The notes: a model not told the origin generated them from the letters alone. DNA of 36,945 bases from Acidimicrobiales bacterium (GCA_025463365.1 JAOBWM010000068.1:1-36945); one strand, 5' to 3'. Counted from the stretch's first letter, positions 14,959 through 22,934 are shown. Program-made: numbers and translations.

Positions 14959-16575
14959 TCAGTGGCGGTGACGGAGGTCGTAGACCATCCAGCCGTTCCC
15001 GTGGCCGGCGAGGCGGTAGTGCGCATCGAGTTCGGTGCGCAGGTCGGGCCCCATCGAGTCGGGAGCGGTGACGACCACCCAGTCGACATGGGCACGGCGG
15101 AGGCTCTGCCGAGCCGTCGGGTCGGGACGCCCCTGCAGGCGCAGAAGCGCGAGGTCGTCGACGCTCGGCAGCTCGGAGACGACGACCACGTTCCCGTAGT
15201 ACGCGAGGTCGCGGCCATAGGAGTGGCTGACCGACGCGACCCGGGCGCCCATGCCCGTCACCGAGGCGGCGTCGCGGTCGGCGGTGATGCGCGCTTGCGG
15301 CCCGCCGAGCTCGGAGAGGTCAGGTCGCTGCACCCAGGCGGCGCCGATGGCGATCAGCAGCAAGAGGACGACGGGCATGCGGCTCATGCGCAGCACGGTC
15401 GGGGCATTCGCCCGCGCCCAGGTGATTGCTGCGTCCATTGCGAGGGCCGAGCCCAGGGCGAGCAACCCCACCAACTCGAGGTGGTAATAGCTGTGCGTGA
15501 TCGTGCGGTAGTCGACGAGCAGGGCGGTGACGACGTAGCCGATCCACAGCGCGGCGAGCAGCGCACGGGCCGTGCCCCGGGCGACGACCAGACCGACGAT
15601 GCCGAGCAGGAGCGCCGGCCAGCCGACGTTCTCTGTCACGATCTGAAGCCAGTCTCGGTAGAAATGCGCTTGCCCGAGCAGGGACGGCACGAAGTAATCG
15701 GCCGCCCCGTCCCCGGAACCCGTCCAGTTGGCCCCGGCGACCGTCGAGATCGCGATCGGGGCGACGGTGAGGGCACCGAACATCCAGCTATCGACGCCCA
15801 ACAGCCCGCGCACGAGCCCGCGGCGACGGATCGCCAATGCTGCGAACACCACCAAGACCATCGGCGCGGCCATCGGCTTCACCAGAACCGCGGCACCGGC
15901 CGCCGCGCCCACGGCGACCAGGCGCCACCGGGTGGGCGCTTCGTCGTGGCGTAGGGCGAGCAGCGCCATGGCGAGGATCAGCGTCACCATGAGCACGTCA
16001 GGCTGGAAGGTTCGGCCCCCGGCGACCGCGAAGGGCAGGAAGAGGTAGACCGCCAGCGCGGTGAACTGGCCCGCGGTCGACGCGAACCGGGTCGCGATGC
16101 GCAAGAGGATGGCGGCGCCCACGACCCATACGAAGGCGCACCAGGCGTTGGCCAGCCGAAGGTCCTCGTGACCGGCCACCTGGTACACGGTGGCCACGAG
16201 ATGCTCGGTGATGGGAGCTTCGAGCTTGCTCTCGTTGGCGAACACCGCATCGGCGGCCCGCCGCTCCGGATCCGAGGCCGGCCTCGTGCGATCCAGGTAG
16301 ATGGTCCGGGCGACCAGCGCCGAGTGGAACTGACGCGTGGCGTGGAACGAGAACGGGCTGTCGCTGGCGTTGTGAACCCGGACCGCCATGCCGAGGACCA
16401 GCATCAAGCCGAGCCCAGCCGCAGCCACCCGACGCTTCCACGCCGAGGGACGCGCCGACGCGGTGGCGACCGGCGACGCCTCAACGGCGACGCTGCCGGC
16501 GTCCCCGAGCACAAGATCAGCGGTGGTCGGCGACGTTGCATCCTCGTGCGTTTGGGCTCCCACCGCCTGGACCAT
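14959..16575 (-). CDS. Polytopic membrane protein, GT-C/GT39-like glycosyltransferase candidate
   Basis: A 538-residue membrane protein with a ~55-residue cytoplasmic leader and about ten hydrophobic helices, beginning VAAAGLGLMLVLGMAVRV. The first extracellular loop is long (SDSPFSFHATRQFHSALVAR and FANESKLEAPITEHLVA). The last ~110 residues form a soluble domain with RVASVSHSYGRDLAYYGNVV. Architecture (long first loop, helices, soluble tail) matches GT-C glycosyltransferases that use polyprenyl-phosphate sugars, but the classical acidic pair of the first loop is not obvious. ATG at 16575 is preceded by GGAGGAG; the open frame beyond it is discarded. It lies 80 bases after the histidine kinase gene in the same direction, so it may belong to the same operon and act in the cell envelope. 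Confidence 0.75.
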   Translation of the reverse strand: MVQAVGAQTHEDATSPTTADLVLGDAGSVAVEASPVATASARPSAWKRRVAAAGLGLMLVLGMAVRVHNASDSPFSFHATRQFHSALVARTIYLDRTRPASDPERRAADAVFANESKLEAPITEHLVATVYQVAGHEDLRLANAWCAFVWVVGAAILLRIATRFASTAGQFTALAVYLFLPFAVAGGRTFQPDVLMVTLILAMALLALRHDEAPTRWRLVAVGAAAGAAVLVKPMAAPMVLVVFAALAIRRRGLVRGLLGVDSWMFGALTVAPIAISTVAGANWTGSGDGAADYFVPSLLGQAHFYRDWLQIVTENVGWPALLLGIVGLVVARGTARALLAALWIGYVVTALLVDYRTITHSYYHLELVGLLALGSALAMDAAITWARANAPTVLRMSRMPVVLLLLIAIGAAWVQRPDLSELGGPQARITADRDAASVTGMGARVASVSHSYGRDLAYYGNVVVVSELPSVDDLALLRLQGRPDPTARQSLRRAHVDWVVVTAPDSMGPDLRTELDAHYRLAGHGNGWMVYDLRHRH

Positions 16576-16655
16576 GTCTCCTCCATCGGCGGACCGCCCG
16601 ATCGCATGAGCACATCGGCGACGCATCCGACGACGGCCGCCGCCGATTCGACCCG

Positions 16656-17768
16656 TTACAGGCTCGCCCGGCCGGCTGGCGCGGCGGGCAGTTGCACCGT
16701 GACGCAGAGCCCCCCAGCGGCTCGGGGGGTGAGGGTGAGGGTTCCGTCGTGTGCTCGGGTGATGCTGTCGACGATCGCCAGGCCGAGGCCGACACCTGCG
16801 TCGTCGGTGCGTTTACGTCCGGTGCCGCGCTGAAACGGCTCGACAAGCGTGGAGACCAGATGTGGCGTGAGCTTCTCGCCCGTGTTCTCGACAGCGATCA
16901 CCACAGTCGTGGGGTGAACGCTGGTCGTGATCCACACGGTGCCCTGTTCAGGCAGGTTGTGGACGATCGCGTTGTGCATGAGGTTCGTCGTCATCTGCAG
17001 CAGGAGCGCTGCTGAGCCGATGGTGGGGGCCATGTCGACGGAGGTCTCGATGGCGAGGCCGCGCTTTTCTGCAAAGGGCAGGAGCGTTTCGATGGCTTCC
17101 TCTGCTACGAGGGACAGGTCGACGGGTCCTCGCGTGAAGGACCGTTGATCGGCACGGCCGAGGACGAGAAGCGCCTCAGTGAGCTCGATCGCTCGGGCGT
17201 TGACGAAGTGCAGGCGTTCGATGAGTTCGCCTGGGTTCTGGTCCGCATCGCTGCGGGCGACGTCGAGGAGTGTCTGCGTGATCGCCAGCGGGGTGCGCAG
17301 TTCGTGGGAGGCATTGGCTGCGAACCTCTGCTGTTCGGCGACCTGTGCTTCGAGCCGTTCCAGCATCGTGTCGAAGCCGTCGGCGAGCTCGCGGATTTCA
17401 TCTTTGCGGCCCTCCAGCCGAACTCGGTGGGACAGTGACCCGTTCGCGGCCATGCGTGTGGCGTCCGTGATGCGAGTGAGGGGGGCGAGCATCCGGCCGG
17501 CGAGGATCCAGCCCCCCACGAGACCGAACACCAGCAGGAACACCAGCGCTGCGACTGCCGCTTGTCCGAAGGCTCGCTGGGTGCCGGACCGGCCTGGAGC
17601 GAGCGCCCCGCCGATCCCAGATCTCGTGTCCCTGATGATCACCGCGTGGGGGAAGTATCGAAGGAGGACCACCCACAGGGCGAGGAGCAAGGCACCTGCG
17701 AGCACGAGGAATCCGGCGTAGCTGAGGGTGAGTTTGAGGCGGACACTCAATCCGGGGGCTCTATCCAC
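16656..17768 (-). CDS. Sensor histidine kinase (HAMP/HisKA/HATPase)
   Basis: Membrane sensor kinase of 370 residues. TM1 lies at ~12-38, a very short extracellular loop follows, TM2 at ~66-90, HAMP at ~90-142, the phosphoacceptor His155 in ASHELRTPL, and the ATPase domain with LLLQMTTNLMHNAIVHN (N-box) and DDAGVGLGLAIVDSI (G-box). The short sensor loop suggests membrane-embedded or envelope sensing, as in VanS-like kinases. GTG at 17768 overlaps the response regulator stop by 8 bases (GTGGATAG), so translation is coupled. Together with the regulator and the divergent VanY-type peptidase this forms a cell-wall-related module, by inference. Confidence 0.93.
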   Translation of the reverse strand: MDRAPGLSVRLKLTLSYAGFLVLAGALLLALWVVLLRYFPHAVIIRDTRSGIGGALAPGRSGTQRAFGQAAVAALVFLLVFGLVGGWILAGRMLAPLTRITDATRMAANGSLSHRVRLEGRKDEIRELADGFDTMLERLEAQVAEQQRFAANASHELRTPLAITQTLLDVARSDADQNPGELIERLHFVNARAIELTEALLVLGRADQRSFTRGPVDLSLVAEEAIETLLPFAEKRGLAIETSVDMAPTIGSAALLLQMTTNLMHNAIVHNLPEQGTVWITTSVHPTTVVIAVENTGEKLTPHLVSTLVEPFQRGTGRKRTDDAGVGLGLAIVDSITRAHDGTLTLTPRAAGGLCVTVQLPAAPAGRASL

Positions 17769-18456
17769 GGGTTCCTACCTCATCGCCGATGCCTGGCCGG
17801 GTGTCGATGCGGTACCCGACGCCGGCCACGGTGGCGATGATCGAGGGTTCGCCGAGGCGTTTGCGCAGTGCCGAGACGGTGATGCGCACGGCGTTGGTGA
17901 ACGGGTCTGCGTGCTCGTCCCACGCCCGTTCCAGTAGCTCTTCGGCGCTGACGACACCGCCTTCGGCCGCGACGAGCACCTCCAGCACCGCGAACTGCTT
18001 GCGGGTGAGCGCGACGTACCGGCCGTCGCGGTAGACCTCGCGGCGGAACGGGTCAATGCGCAGGCCTTCGATCTCTCGCACGGGTGGCCTGTTGTGGGCA
18101 CGCCTGCGGTCGAGTGCTCGGAGCCTGAGCACGAGCTCTCGGAGGTCGAACGGCTTGGTGAGGTAATCGTCGGCGCCGAGGCCGAACCCGGAGGCCTTGT
18201 CATCGAGTCGGTCGGCCGCGGTGAGCATGAGGATGGGCATGCCGCTGCCGGAAGAGACGATGTGTTCGGCGATCTCGTCGCCGGAGGGTCCAGGGATGTC
18301 GCGGTCGAGGATGGCGATGTCGTAGGCGTTGATCCTCAAAAGCTCCAGCGCCGTCTCGCCGTCACCGGCGATGTCGGCGGCGATCGCTTCCAGGCGCAGG
18401 CCATCGCAGATGGCGTCGGCCAGAAAGGGCTCGTCCTCGACGATCAACACGCGCAT
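17761..18456 (-). CDS. OmpR/PhoB-family response regulator
   Basis: Two-component response regulator of 231 residues. The receiver domain begins MRVLIVEDEPFLADAI; the phosphorylated Asp51 is in ILDRDIPGPSG, the switch Thr in MLTAADR and the conserved Lys in LTKPFDL. The C-terminal winged helix has REVYRDGRYVALTRKQFAVL and ITVSALRKRLG, ending IATVAGVGYRID. ATG at 18456 is preferred on family grounds; an in-frame ATG at 18468 is possible but lies inside a 9-bp dyad. The kinase gene overlaps its stop. The VanY-type gene is divergent, 90 bases away. Confidence 0.93.
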   Translation of the reverse strand: MRVLIVEDEPFLADAICDGLRLEAIAADIAGDGETALELLRINAYDIAILDRDIPGPSGDEIAEHIVSSGSGMPILMLTAADRLDDKASGFGLGADDYLTKPFDLRELVLRLRALDRRRAHNRPPVREIEGLRIDPFRREVYRDGRYVALTRKQFAVLEVLVAAEGGVVSAEELLERAWDEHADPFTNAVRITVSALRKRLGEPSIIATVAGVGYRIDTRPGIGDEVGTRG

Positions 18457-18461
18457 GTTGT

Positions 18462-18490
18462 ACGACATGCTCCCAGCCGGGGCATGTCGT
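18462..18490. promoter_or_regulatory. 9-bp dyad between response regulator and VanY-type genes
   Basis: ACGACATGC (18462-18470), 11-base centre, then the perfect complement GCATGTCGT (18482-18490). The related 11-base word GGCATGTCGTC occurs at 18481-18491 and again at 18544-18554, where it covers the VanY-type ATG. Three copies of one half-site in ~95 bases suggest binding of the response regulator, which would autoregulate and control the peptidase. Confidence 0.5.
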
Positions 18491-18546
18491 CGGCGTATCG
18501 AAAACCACATACGGGATGGCAACGCCACGCTGCCTTGAGTGGCGGC

Positions 18547-19215
18547 ATGTCGTCCATCAGACCCACCCGGACAGCAGACCGCCGTACCTGGTCGATCGTC
18601 CCCGCCGCCGTTGTCGTCGTCGGTGCGGCGCTCATCGGAGCTGTTGGCTACGAGTCGCTGGCGGCCTCGTCTTCGTCTCCGTCAGCGACCTCAACCATCG
18701 CGGCGGAGACACCTGCGCGCCACGCGCACGACCGTCCTCCCATCGATCACGCTGGTGCACCTGGTGAGGCGGACGGTGTCGTCCTTGATGACGTGACGAT
18801 CTTCGATGACGAGGTTCCAGCCGTGGTCAACCTTGATCCAGCCCTCCTCGGTGCCGTCCGCCAGGCCGCAACCGATGCAGCGGGCGGCGGGGTCGAGTTC
18901 TACGTCAACAGCGGCTGGCGTTCTCCCGCGTACCAGGAACAACTGCTCCGCGAGGCGGTCTCGAAATACGGCTCAGAAGAGGAAGCTTCCCGATGGGTCG
19001 CCACCCCCGAGACGTCTGAGCACGTGTCGGGGGACGCGGTCGACATCGGACACCACGATGCCGCGGCGTGGCTGTCCGAGCACGGCGCCGAGTACGGGCT
19101 GTGCCAGATCTACCGCAACGAACCCTGGCACTACGAACTGCGCCCGGAAGCCATCGATCACGGTTGCCCGGCCATGTACGCCGACCCCACGCACGATCCA
19201 AGGATGCAGCAGTGA
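18547..19215 (+). CDS. VanY-type D-alanyl-D-alanine carboxypeptidase (peptidase M15B)
   Basis: Zinc D,D-carboxypeptidase of 222 residues that trims the terminal D-Ala of peptidoglycan stems outside the membrane. An N-terminal anchor helix (IVPAAVVVVGAALIGAVGY, ~17-35) is followed by a ~75-residue low-complexity stalk. The M15 motifs are intact: SGWRSPAYQ, SEHVSGDAVD (zinc ligands His159 and Asp166), and EPWHYE (Glu192 general base, His195 zinc ligand). ATG at 18547 starts at the membrane anchor; no clear ribosome site precedes it. It is divergent from a response regulator-kinase pair, an arrangement that recalls VanRS control of vanY, but no vanHAX genes are present, so glycopeptide resistance is not implied. 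Confidence 0.9.
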   Translation: MSSIRPTRTADRRTWSIVPAAVVVVGAALIGAVGYESLAASSSSPSATSTIAAETPARHAHDRPPIDHAGAPGEADGVVLDDVTIFDDEVPAVVNLDPALLGAVRQAATDAAGGGVEFYVNSGWRSPAYQEQLLREAVSKYGSEEEASRWVATPETSEHVSGDAVDIGHHDAAAWLSEHGAEYGLCQIYRNEPWHYELRPEAIDHGCPAMYADPTHDPRMQQ

Positions 19216-19341
19216 CCTGCATGTCGGCATCGAGCTGATCGACCCGGGGTTCAGGAACCGGCCCGCAGTGTTGCAGGACATCGAGTCGTCCAAGTGGGGC
19301 CCGAAGAGCCGCTCAGAGGCAGCGTAAGCCTCCTGATCCTG
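19216..19341. other. Short stretch after the VanY-type gene, possible truncated minus-strand gene start
   Basis: A minus-strand frame opens at 19356 with a good AGGAG ten bases before its ATG and reads MTEIVQDQEAYAASERLFGP, but after ~45 residues it simply becomes the antisense of the VanY-type gene. It could be the surviving start of a gene once divergent from the HxlR remnant. I do not recognise a family. Confidence 0.3.
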
Positions 19342-19480
19342 GACGATCTCCGTCATCGTTCGCTCCTGCGCGAGGTGATGTACGCCGGTTCAACGATGTT
19401 CTGGTCCACCTCGACATCCCCCGCGCCGTGCTGACCAACCGACTCGACCGCCTCGTCACCGAAGGGATCCTCGAACGACG
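19342..19480 (+). pseudogene. Remnant of an HxlR-family transcriptional regulator
   Basis: One plus frame reads LDDLRHRSLLREVMY and, after a frame change near 19384, RRFNDVLVHLDIPRAVL then NRLDRLVTEGILERR. These match the HxlR winged-helix core, where WSLLILREVM.G.RRF.D is followed by L.RLDRLVEEGILER. Residues before the core and the C-terminal third (the usual ERP.RYEYRLT segment) are missing. A broken gene is likely. Confidence 0.6.
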
Positions 19481-19567
19481 CGACGACGAACAGGTCGCCG
19501 CCGGCAGCGGGCGCCGAGCGACCCGTCGGCGCGCGGTTGGCGATCGTCTTCCCCGCCTGAGCTCAGG

Positions 19568-20725
19568 TCAGCGGTGGTGTTGCCTGTGCTGGTTGAGCCG
19601 CGCGGCCTGGCGCGCCTGGTGATCGCGTTCTTGAAGGTTGGGTGCGTTGCGAGCTGCGTTGGCATAGAGGCGCGCCGCGAGCTCGAGATCGCCGTTCTTC
19701 TCGTGGAGGTACGCGGCGACCGCGTCGCGTCGCGGGACGTGTTCGTCGACGTTGGCCAAGGCCGCCAGTCCGGCGCCGGCGCCATCGGCCTCGCCGACGG
19801 CGACGGCACGGTTGAGCCGGACGACGGGCGTGTCGGCGAACCGGAGCAGCTCGTCGTACCACTCCACGATCTGGACCCAGTCGGTCTCATCGACACGCGC
19901 CGCGTCGGCGTGGAGCGCGGCGATTGCCGCTTGCGCCTGGTACTCGCCGAGCTGATCGCGCGCGAGCGCAGCTTGGGTGATGTCGACTCCCTCGGCGATG
20001 AGCCCGGTGTCCCACTGGCTGCGGTCCTGATCGGCGAGCGGCACGATGCTTCCGTCCGGTCGGGTGCGGCTGCGGCGTCGGGCATGGTGGAGGAGCATCA
20101 GGGCGAGCAACCCGTGGACCTCGGGGTCGTCCACCAAGGAAGCCAGCTGCCGGGTCAGTCGGATCGCCTCGGCCGTGAGATCGACGTCGCCGGAATATCC
20201 CTCGTTGAACACGAGGTACAGCACCCGCATCACCGTGCGCACGTCGCCGGGCCGATCGACACCGGCCTGGCCGACCGTGCGCTTGGCGCGACTGATGCGC
20301 TGGGCCATGGTCGGTTCAGGAACGAGGTAGGCCCGGGCGATCTGGCGGGTGGTGAGGCCGCCCACGGCCCGGAGCGTCAACGCGACCGCCGACGACGACG
20401 TCAGGTCGGGATGCGCGCACAGGAAGTAGAGGCGCAGCGTGCCGTCGGCGCTCGGAACGGCACCCGCCGGCGGTTCGGCGTCGAACCGGACCTCCCGGTC
20501 ACGGCGGGCGCTGTCCGACCGCGCCATGTCGAGGAAGGCCCTCCAAGCGACCGTGATGAGCCACCCCGTGGGGTCGGCGGGCACCTCGTCACCCCACGCG
20601 GCGAGCGACCGGATGAGCGCCTCCTGCACCGCGTCCTCGGCCGTCGCGAAGTCGGCTCCGCGACGGACGAGGACGCTCAGGACCCGCGGGACGAGCTCTC
20701 GTCGCCCGACGTCGTCCGGGGTCAC
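19568..20725 (-). CDS. ECF42-group RNA polymerase sigma factor with C-terminal TPR-like extension
   Basis: Sigma factor of 385 residues, the length expected for the ECF42 group. Region 2 is seen in ADFATAEDAVQEALIRSLAA and WLITVAWRAFLDMARSD. Region 4 is seen in AVALTLRAVGGLTTRQIARA and EPTMAQRISRAKRTV. The ~200-residue C-terminal extension starts with the group signature VLYLVFNEGYSG and is helical and TPR-like, needed for activity in studied members. GTG at 20725 overlaps the DGPF stop (GTGA, 20722-20725), so the two genes are translationally coupled. The usual ECF42-DGPF pairing is kept. Autoregulation through the promoter at 21178-21204 is predicted. Confidence 0.92.
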   Translation of the reverse strand: MTPDDVGRRELVPRVLSVLVRRGADFATAEDAVQEALIRSLAAWGDEVPADPTGWLITVAWRAFLDMARSDSARRDREVRFDAEPPAGAVPSADGTLRLYFLCAHPDLTSSSAVALTLRAVGGLTTRQIARAYLVPEPTMAQRISRAKRTVGQAGVDRPGDVRTVMRVLYLVFNEGYSGDVDLTAEAIRLTRQLASLVDDPEVHGLLALMLLHHARRRSRTRPDGSIVPLADQDRSQWDTGLIAEGVDITQAALARDQLGEYQAQAAIAALHADAARVDETDWVQIVEWYDELLRFADTPVVRLNRAVAVGEADGAGAGLAALANVDEHVPRRDAVAAYLHEKNGDLELAARLYANAARNAPNLQERDHQARQAARLNQHRQHHR

Positions 20726-21129
20726 TGGGTGATGGTGGGCGGCTCGGTCATGAACGGCCGGACCTCGAGCCATTCGTGGATCGGTTCGCCGCCGGCTCCC
20801 GGTGCTGCCGACAGCTCACCGGCGAGCTCGATCGCTCGTTCGCGGCTGTCGACGTCGATCACCATCCATCCCGCGATCAAGTCCTTCGTTTCGGCGAACG
20901 GGCCGTCGGTCGCTGGTGGGCGCCCCTCGCCGTCGTACCGGACCCACATGCCGTCGGGCGACAGCGCCTGTCCGTCGATGAACTCGCCGCTGGTCTCGAG
21001 CCGAGCTGCGAAGTCGTTCATGTACCGCACGTGTGCCTCGACCTCCTCGGGCCTCCACTGGTCCATCGGGACGTCGTTGACGGGCGTCGGCGCCCCTCGG
21101 TAGTGCTTGAGCAACAGGTACTTGGCCAT
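20722..21129 (-). CDS. YCII-related DGPF-domain protein
   Basis: Small alpha/beta protein of 135 residues with the hallmark DGPF at residues 75-78 (ATDGPFAETKDLIAGW) and the N-terminal strand AKYLLLKHYRG. DGPF proteins are the standard genomic partners and transcriptional targets of ECF42 sigma factors; their biochemical role is not established. The stop overlaps the sigma GTG by 4 bases. ATG at 21129 has AGGAG 6-7 bases ahead. Confidence 0.93.
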   Translation of the reverse strand: MAKYLLLKHYRGAPTPVNDVPMDQWRPEEVEAHVRYMNDFAARLETSGEFIDGQALSPDGMWVRYDGEGRPPATDGPFAETKDLIAGWMVIDVDSRERAIELAGELSAAPGAGGEPIHEWLEVRPFMTEPPTITQ

Positions 21130-21177
21130 GGTGGTTCTCCTCGGGTGGCGCCGGCCTTGCTGGCCGCTTGCAATCTG

Positions 21178-21204
21178 GACGGAGCAGGCCCCGACATCTC
21201 GACA
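21178..21204 (-). promoter_or_regulatory. Predicted ECF42-type promoter of the DGPF-sigma operon
   Basis: On the minus strand TGTCGA (21204-21199), a 17-base spacer, and CGTC (21181-21178) stand about 49 bases before the DGPF ATG. A TGTCGA -35 with a CGTC/CGAC-like -10 is what I recall as reported for ECF42 targets. It predicts self-activation of the operon. Confidence 0.6.
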
Positions 21205-21295
21205 TCATCGTCAGAAGTCGGCACGGAAGCTTCCGAGGATGTTCCCACTGATGTCGCCGTCGGCGACGGCCGCTGTTGCCACCAGCAGCAGGTGA

Positions 21296-21964
21296 TCAGC
21301 GGCGCCAGAACAGCAGGTGGGTCACTCCCCTGGAGCTGGGCACGGTGTCGAGGTGGAAGCGGTCGAGTAGCTCGTCGCGGGAGTTCCAGAGGCGTTCCCC
21401 CCGGCCGAGCTCGACTGGAGCGACGGCGATGTGCATCGTGTCGATGAGGTCCGCCTCGAGGAACTCGCGGATGGTTGCGACGCCGCCCCCGAGGCGCACG
21501 TCCTTGCCGGCTGCGGCCTGCTTCGCCTGCCGGAGGGCCTCGGCCGGTGTGGCGTCGAGGAAGTGGAACGTGGTGTCGGCGAGTGTGAACGAGGGGCGGT
21601 CGTGGTGCGTGAGCACGAAGACCGGGGTGTGGAACGGTGGAGTGTCGCCCCACCATCCCTTCCAGTCGTGGTTCTCCCAGGGCCCGCGCTCCGGTCCGAA
21701 CTTGTTCCGCCCCATGATCTCGGCGCCGATGTTGCGCGGCATGTCGCGGGTGAGGTAGTCGTCGAGACCTCGGGTGCCACCAGGGTCGGTGCGGTTGACC
21801 CAGCTGGCGGTGGCGCCGGCCCACGAGAAGAGGTCGGCCGGGTTGGCGTGCCCGAAGGGCTGCTCGAGGGTCTGACCCTGACCGGCACCGAACCCGTCCA
21901 TCGACACGTTGAAGCACTGCACCCGAAGCAGCTGAGACATCTCTCGATCCTTCCGCTCGCTCAT
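21296..21964 (-). CDS. Dihydrofolate-reductase-like (RibD C-terminal domain) protein
   Basis: A 222-residue RibD_C superfamily protein, distinct from the one at 13519. It shows the start strand CFNVSMDGFGAGQGQ, AEIMGRNKFGPERG, a TPVFVLTHHDRPSF strand, the nucleotide loop LGGGVATIREFLEADLIDTM and LGRGERLW. An NADPH-dependent reductase role is expected; the substrate is unknown. ATG at 21964 has AGGAGG seven bases ahead; an internal ATG at 21940 is weaker. It lies just before the DGPF-ECF42 pair in the same direction, ~165 bases apart, and may belong to the same stimulon. Confidence 0.9.
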   Translation of the reverse strand: MSERKDREMSQLLRVQCFNVSMDGFGAGQGQTLEQPFGHANPADLFSWAGATASWVNRTDPGGTRGLDDYLTRDMPRNIGAEIMGRNKFGPERGPWENHDWKGWWGDTPPFHTPVFVLTHHDRPSFTLADTTFHFLDATPAEALRQAKQAAAGKDVRLGGGVATIREFLEADLIDTMHIAVAPVELGRGERLWNSRDELLDRFHLDTVPSSRGVTHLLFWRR

Positions 21965-22019
21965 CGTCGTCCCTCCTGTGGTGGCAGGACTGGCAGGTGT
22001 CCGGTCGTGCGACAGGACA

Positions 22020-22559
22020 TCACGGAGCGCTCACCGGAGGTGCGAGACCGATGCTGGCGTAGTGCGCCTGCGTCTCCGCGAACCCATCCCAATCCCACGC
22101 GACGGGGCGACGGGCGAGGCACGGTGCGAGCCGAGAAAGGGAGGCGTGCAGTCCGACGACGTGGCAGTTCCCGATCGCGGCATCGGTGTCGGTCACGAAG
22201 TGGCTCAGCCGCAGCACGCATCCGGTGTCGACCGGTTCGAGCTCCCACCGCAGGTACGAGCCGGCATCGGCGTGCGTGTGCTCGAGGAGCATCGGTGGCT
22301 CGACGCGAAGGATCGTGCACGTGATCGTCACCGGCTCATCACCAGGGTTGCCGGCGAACACCATCTGGCCACCTTCTCGCAGGTCGACGGTGATGTCGGC
22401 GTCGAACGGCAGCCACCAGTCGGCCAACCGCGCGGGGTTCGTGATCGCGTCCCAGACCTCGCGGATGGGATGGGCGAGGTGGCGTTCGAATCGGATGACT
22501 CCGCCATCGGCGGTTCGCTCCAAGGTGGCGTCGTCGGGGGAGTTGGGGCGGTCGATCAT
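22020..22559 (-). CDS. SRPBCC/AHSA1-like protein
   Basis: A 179-residue START/Bet v1-like fold protein of the AHSA1 type. Marks are VIRFERHLAHPIREVWDAIT near the start, ARLADWWLPFDADI, LREGGQMVFAG and the late helix with LSRLAPCLARRP. It is a ligand-binding cavity protein of unknown ligand. ATG at 22559 overlaps the ArsR stop (ATGA, 22556-22559), so the two are coupled; the ArsR-SRPBCC pair is a common actinobacterial arrangement in which the regulator controls both. The open frame before this ATG is only ArsR sequence in another frame. Confidence 0.9.
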   Translation of the reverse strand: MIDRPNSPDDATLERTADGGVIRFERHLAHPIREVWDAITNPARLADWWLPFDADITVDLREGGQMVFAGNPGDEPVTITCTILRVEPPMLLEHTHADAGSYLRWELEPVDTGCVLRLSHFVTDTDAAIGNCHVVGLHASLSRLAPCLARRPVAWDWDGFAETQAHYASIGLAPPVSAP

Positions 22560-22915
22560 GGGCGTTCCTTCGAACTCGGAGGGATTGGTTCGGCGGTCCG
22601 GAGCAGGTGCTGTTCGAGTGAATCGAGCCGCCCGGCCCACTCCGCTCGATATGGCTCCAGCCACGCGTCGAGCTCTCTCAGTGGTTCAGCCCGAAGCCGG
22701 TACAGGCGGCGCTGAGCGTCCCGTCGGACCTCGACCAGGCCGGCGTCTCGCAACACCTTGAGGTGACGAGACACACCGGGCTGGTGCATGCCGACCTGCT
22801 CGACCAGCTCGTTCACCGACCGCTCTCGCTCGCGGACCGCGTCGAGGATCCGCCGACGTGTCGGTTCGGCGATCGCCTCGAGGACTGCTAGATCGGCCTG
22901 CACAGCGACGAGCAT
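22556..22915 (-). CDS. ArsR-family transcriptional regulator
   Basis: Winged-helix repressor of 119 residues. It has the typical start AVLEAIAEPTRRRILDAV, VNELVEQVGMHQPGVSRHLK as recognition region and DAGLVEVRRDAQRRLYRL as wing. No metal-binding Cys box (ELCVCD-like) is present, as in regulators paired with SRPBCC proteins. ATG at 22915 is chosen; an in-frame ATG at 22927 lies within the AT-rich palindrome. The coding region overlaps the SRPBCC start by four bases. The palindrome at 22925-22934 is a candidate autoregulatory site. Confidence 0.92.
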   Translation of the reverse strand: MLVAVQADLAVLEAIAEPTRRRILDAVRERERSVNELVEQVGMHQPGVSRHLKVLRDAGLVEVRRDAQRRLYRLRAEPLRELDAWLEPYRAEWAGRLDSLEQHLLRTAEPIPPSSKERP

Positions 22916-22924
22916 ACACCCATG

Positions 22925-22934
22925 CATATATATG
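22925..22934. promoter_or_regulatory. AT-rich palindrome at the ArsR start
   Basis: CATATATATG is a perfect 10-base palindrome in very GC-rich surroundings, 10 bases before the ArsR ATG. It can serve as -10 element (TATATA) and as ArsR operator; if so the transcript would be nearly leaderless. No matching -35 is evident. Confidence 0.5.

Noticed and set aside
14610-15071. Open plus-strand frame of 153 codons after the DoxX-like remnant
   Set aside because: Arg/Ser-rich, no recognisable domain, runs into the antisense of the membrane protein gene.
18547-19215. Glycopeptide (vancomycin) resistance cluster
   Set aside because: Only VanY-type, regulator and kinase genes are present; no vanH, vanA/B ligase or vanX.
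19574-21103. A 509-codon plus-strand frame opposite the ECF42 sigma and DGPF genes
   Set aside because: Antisense shadow; both real genes on the minus strand have intact signatures and a 4-base overlap.
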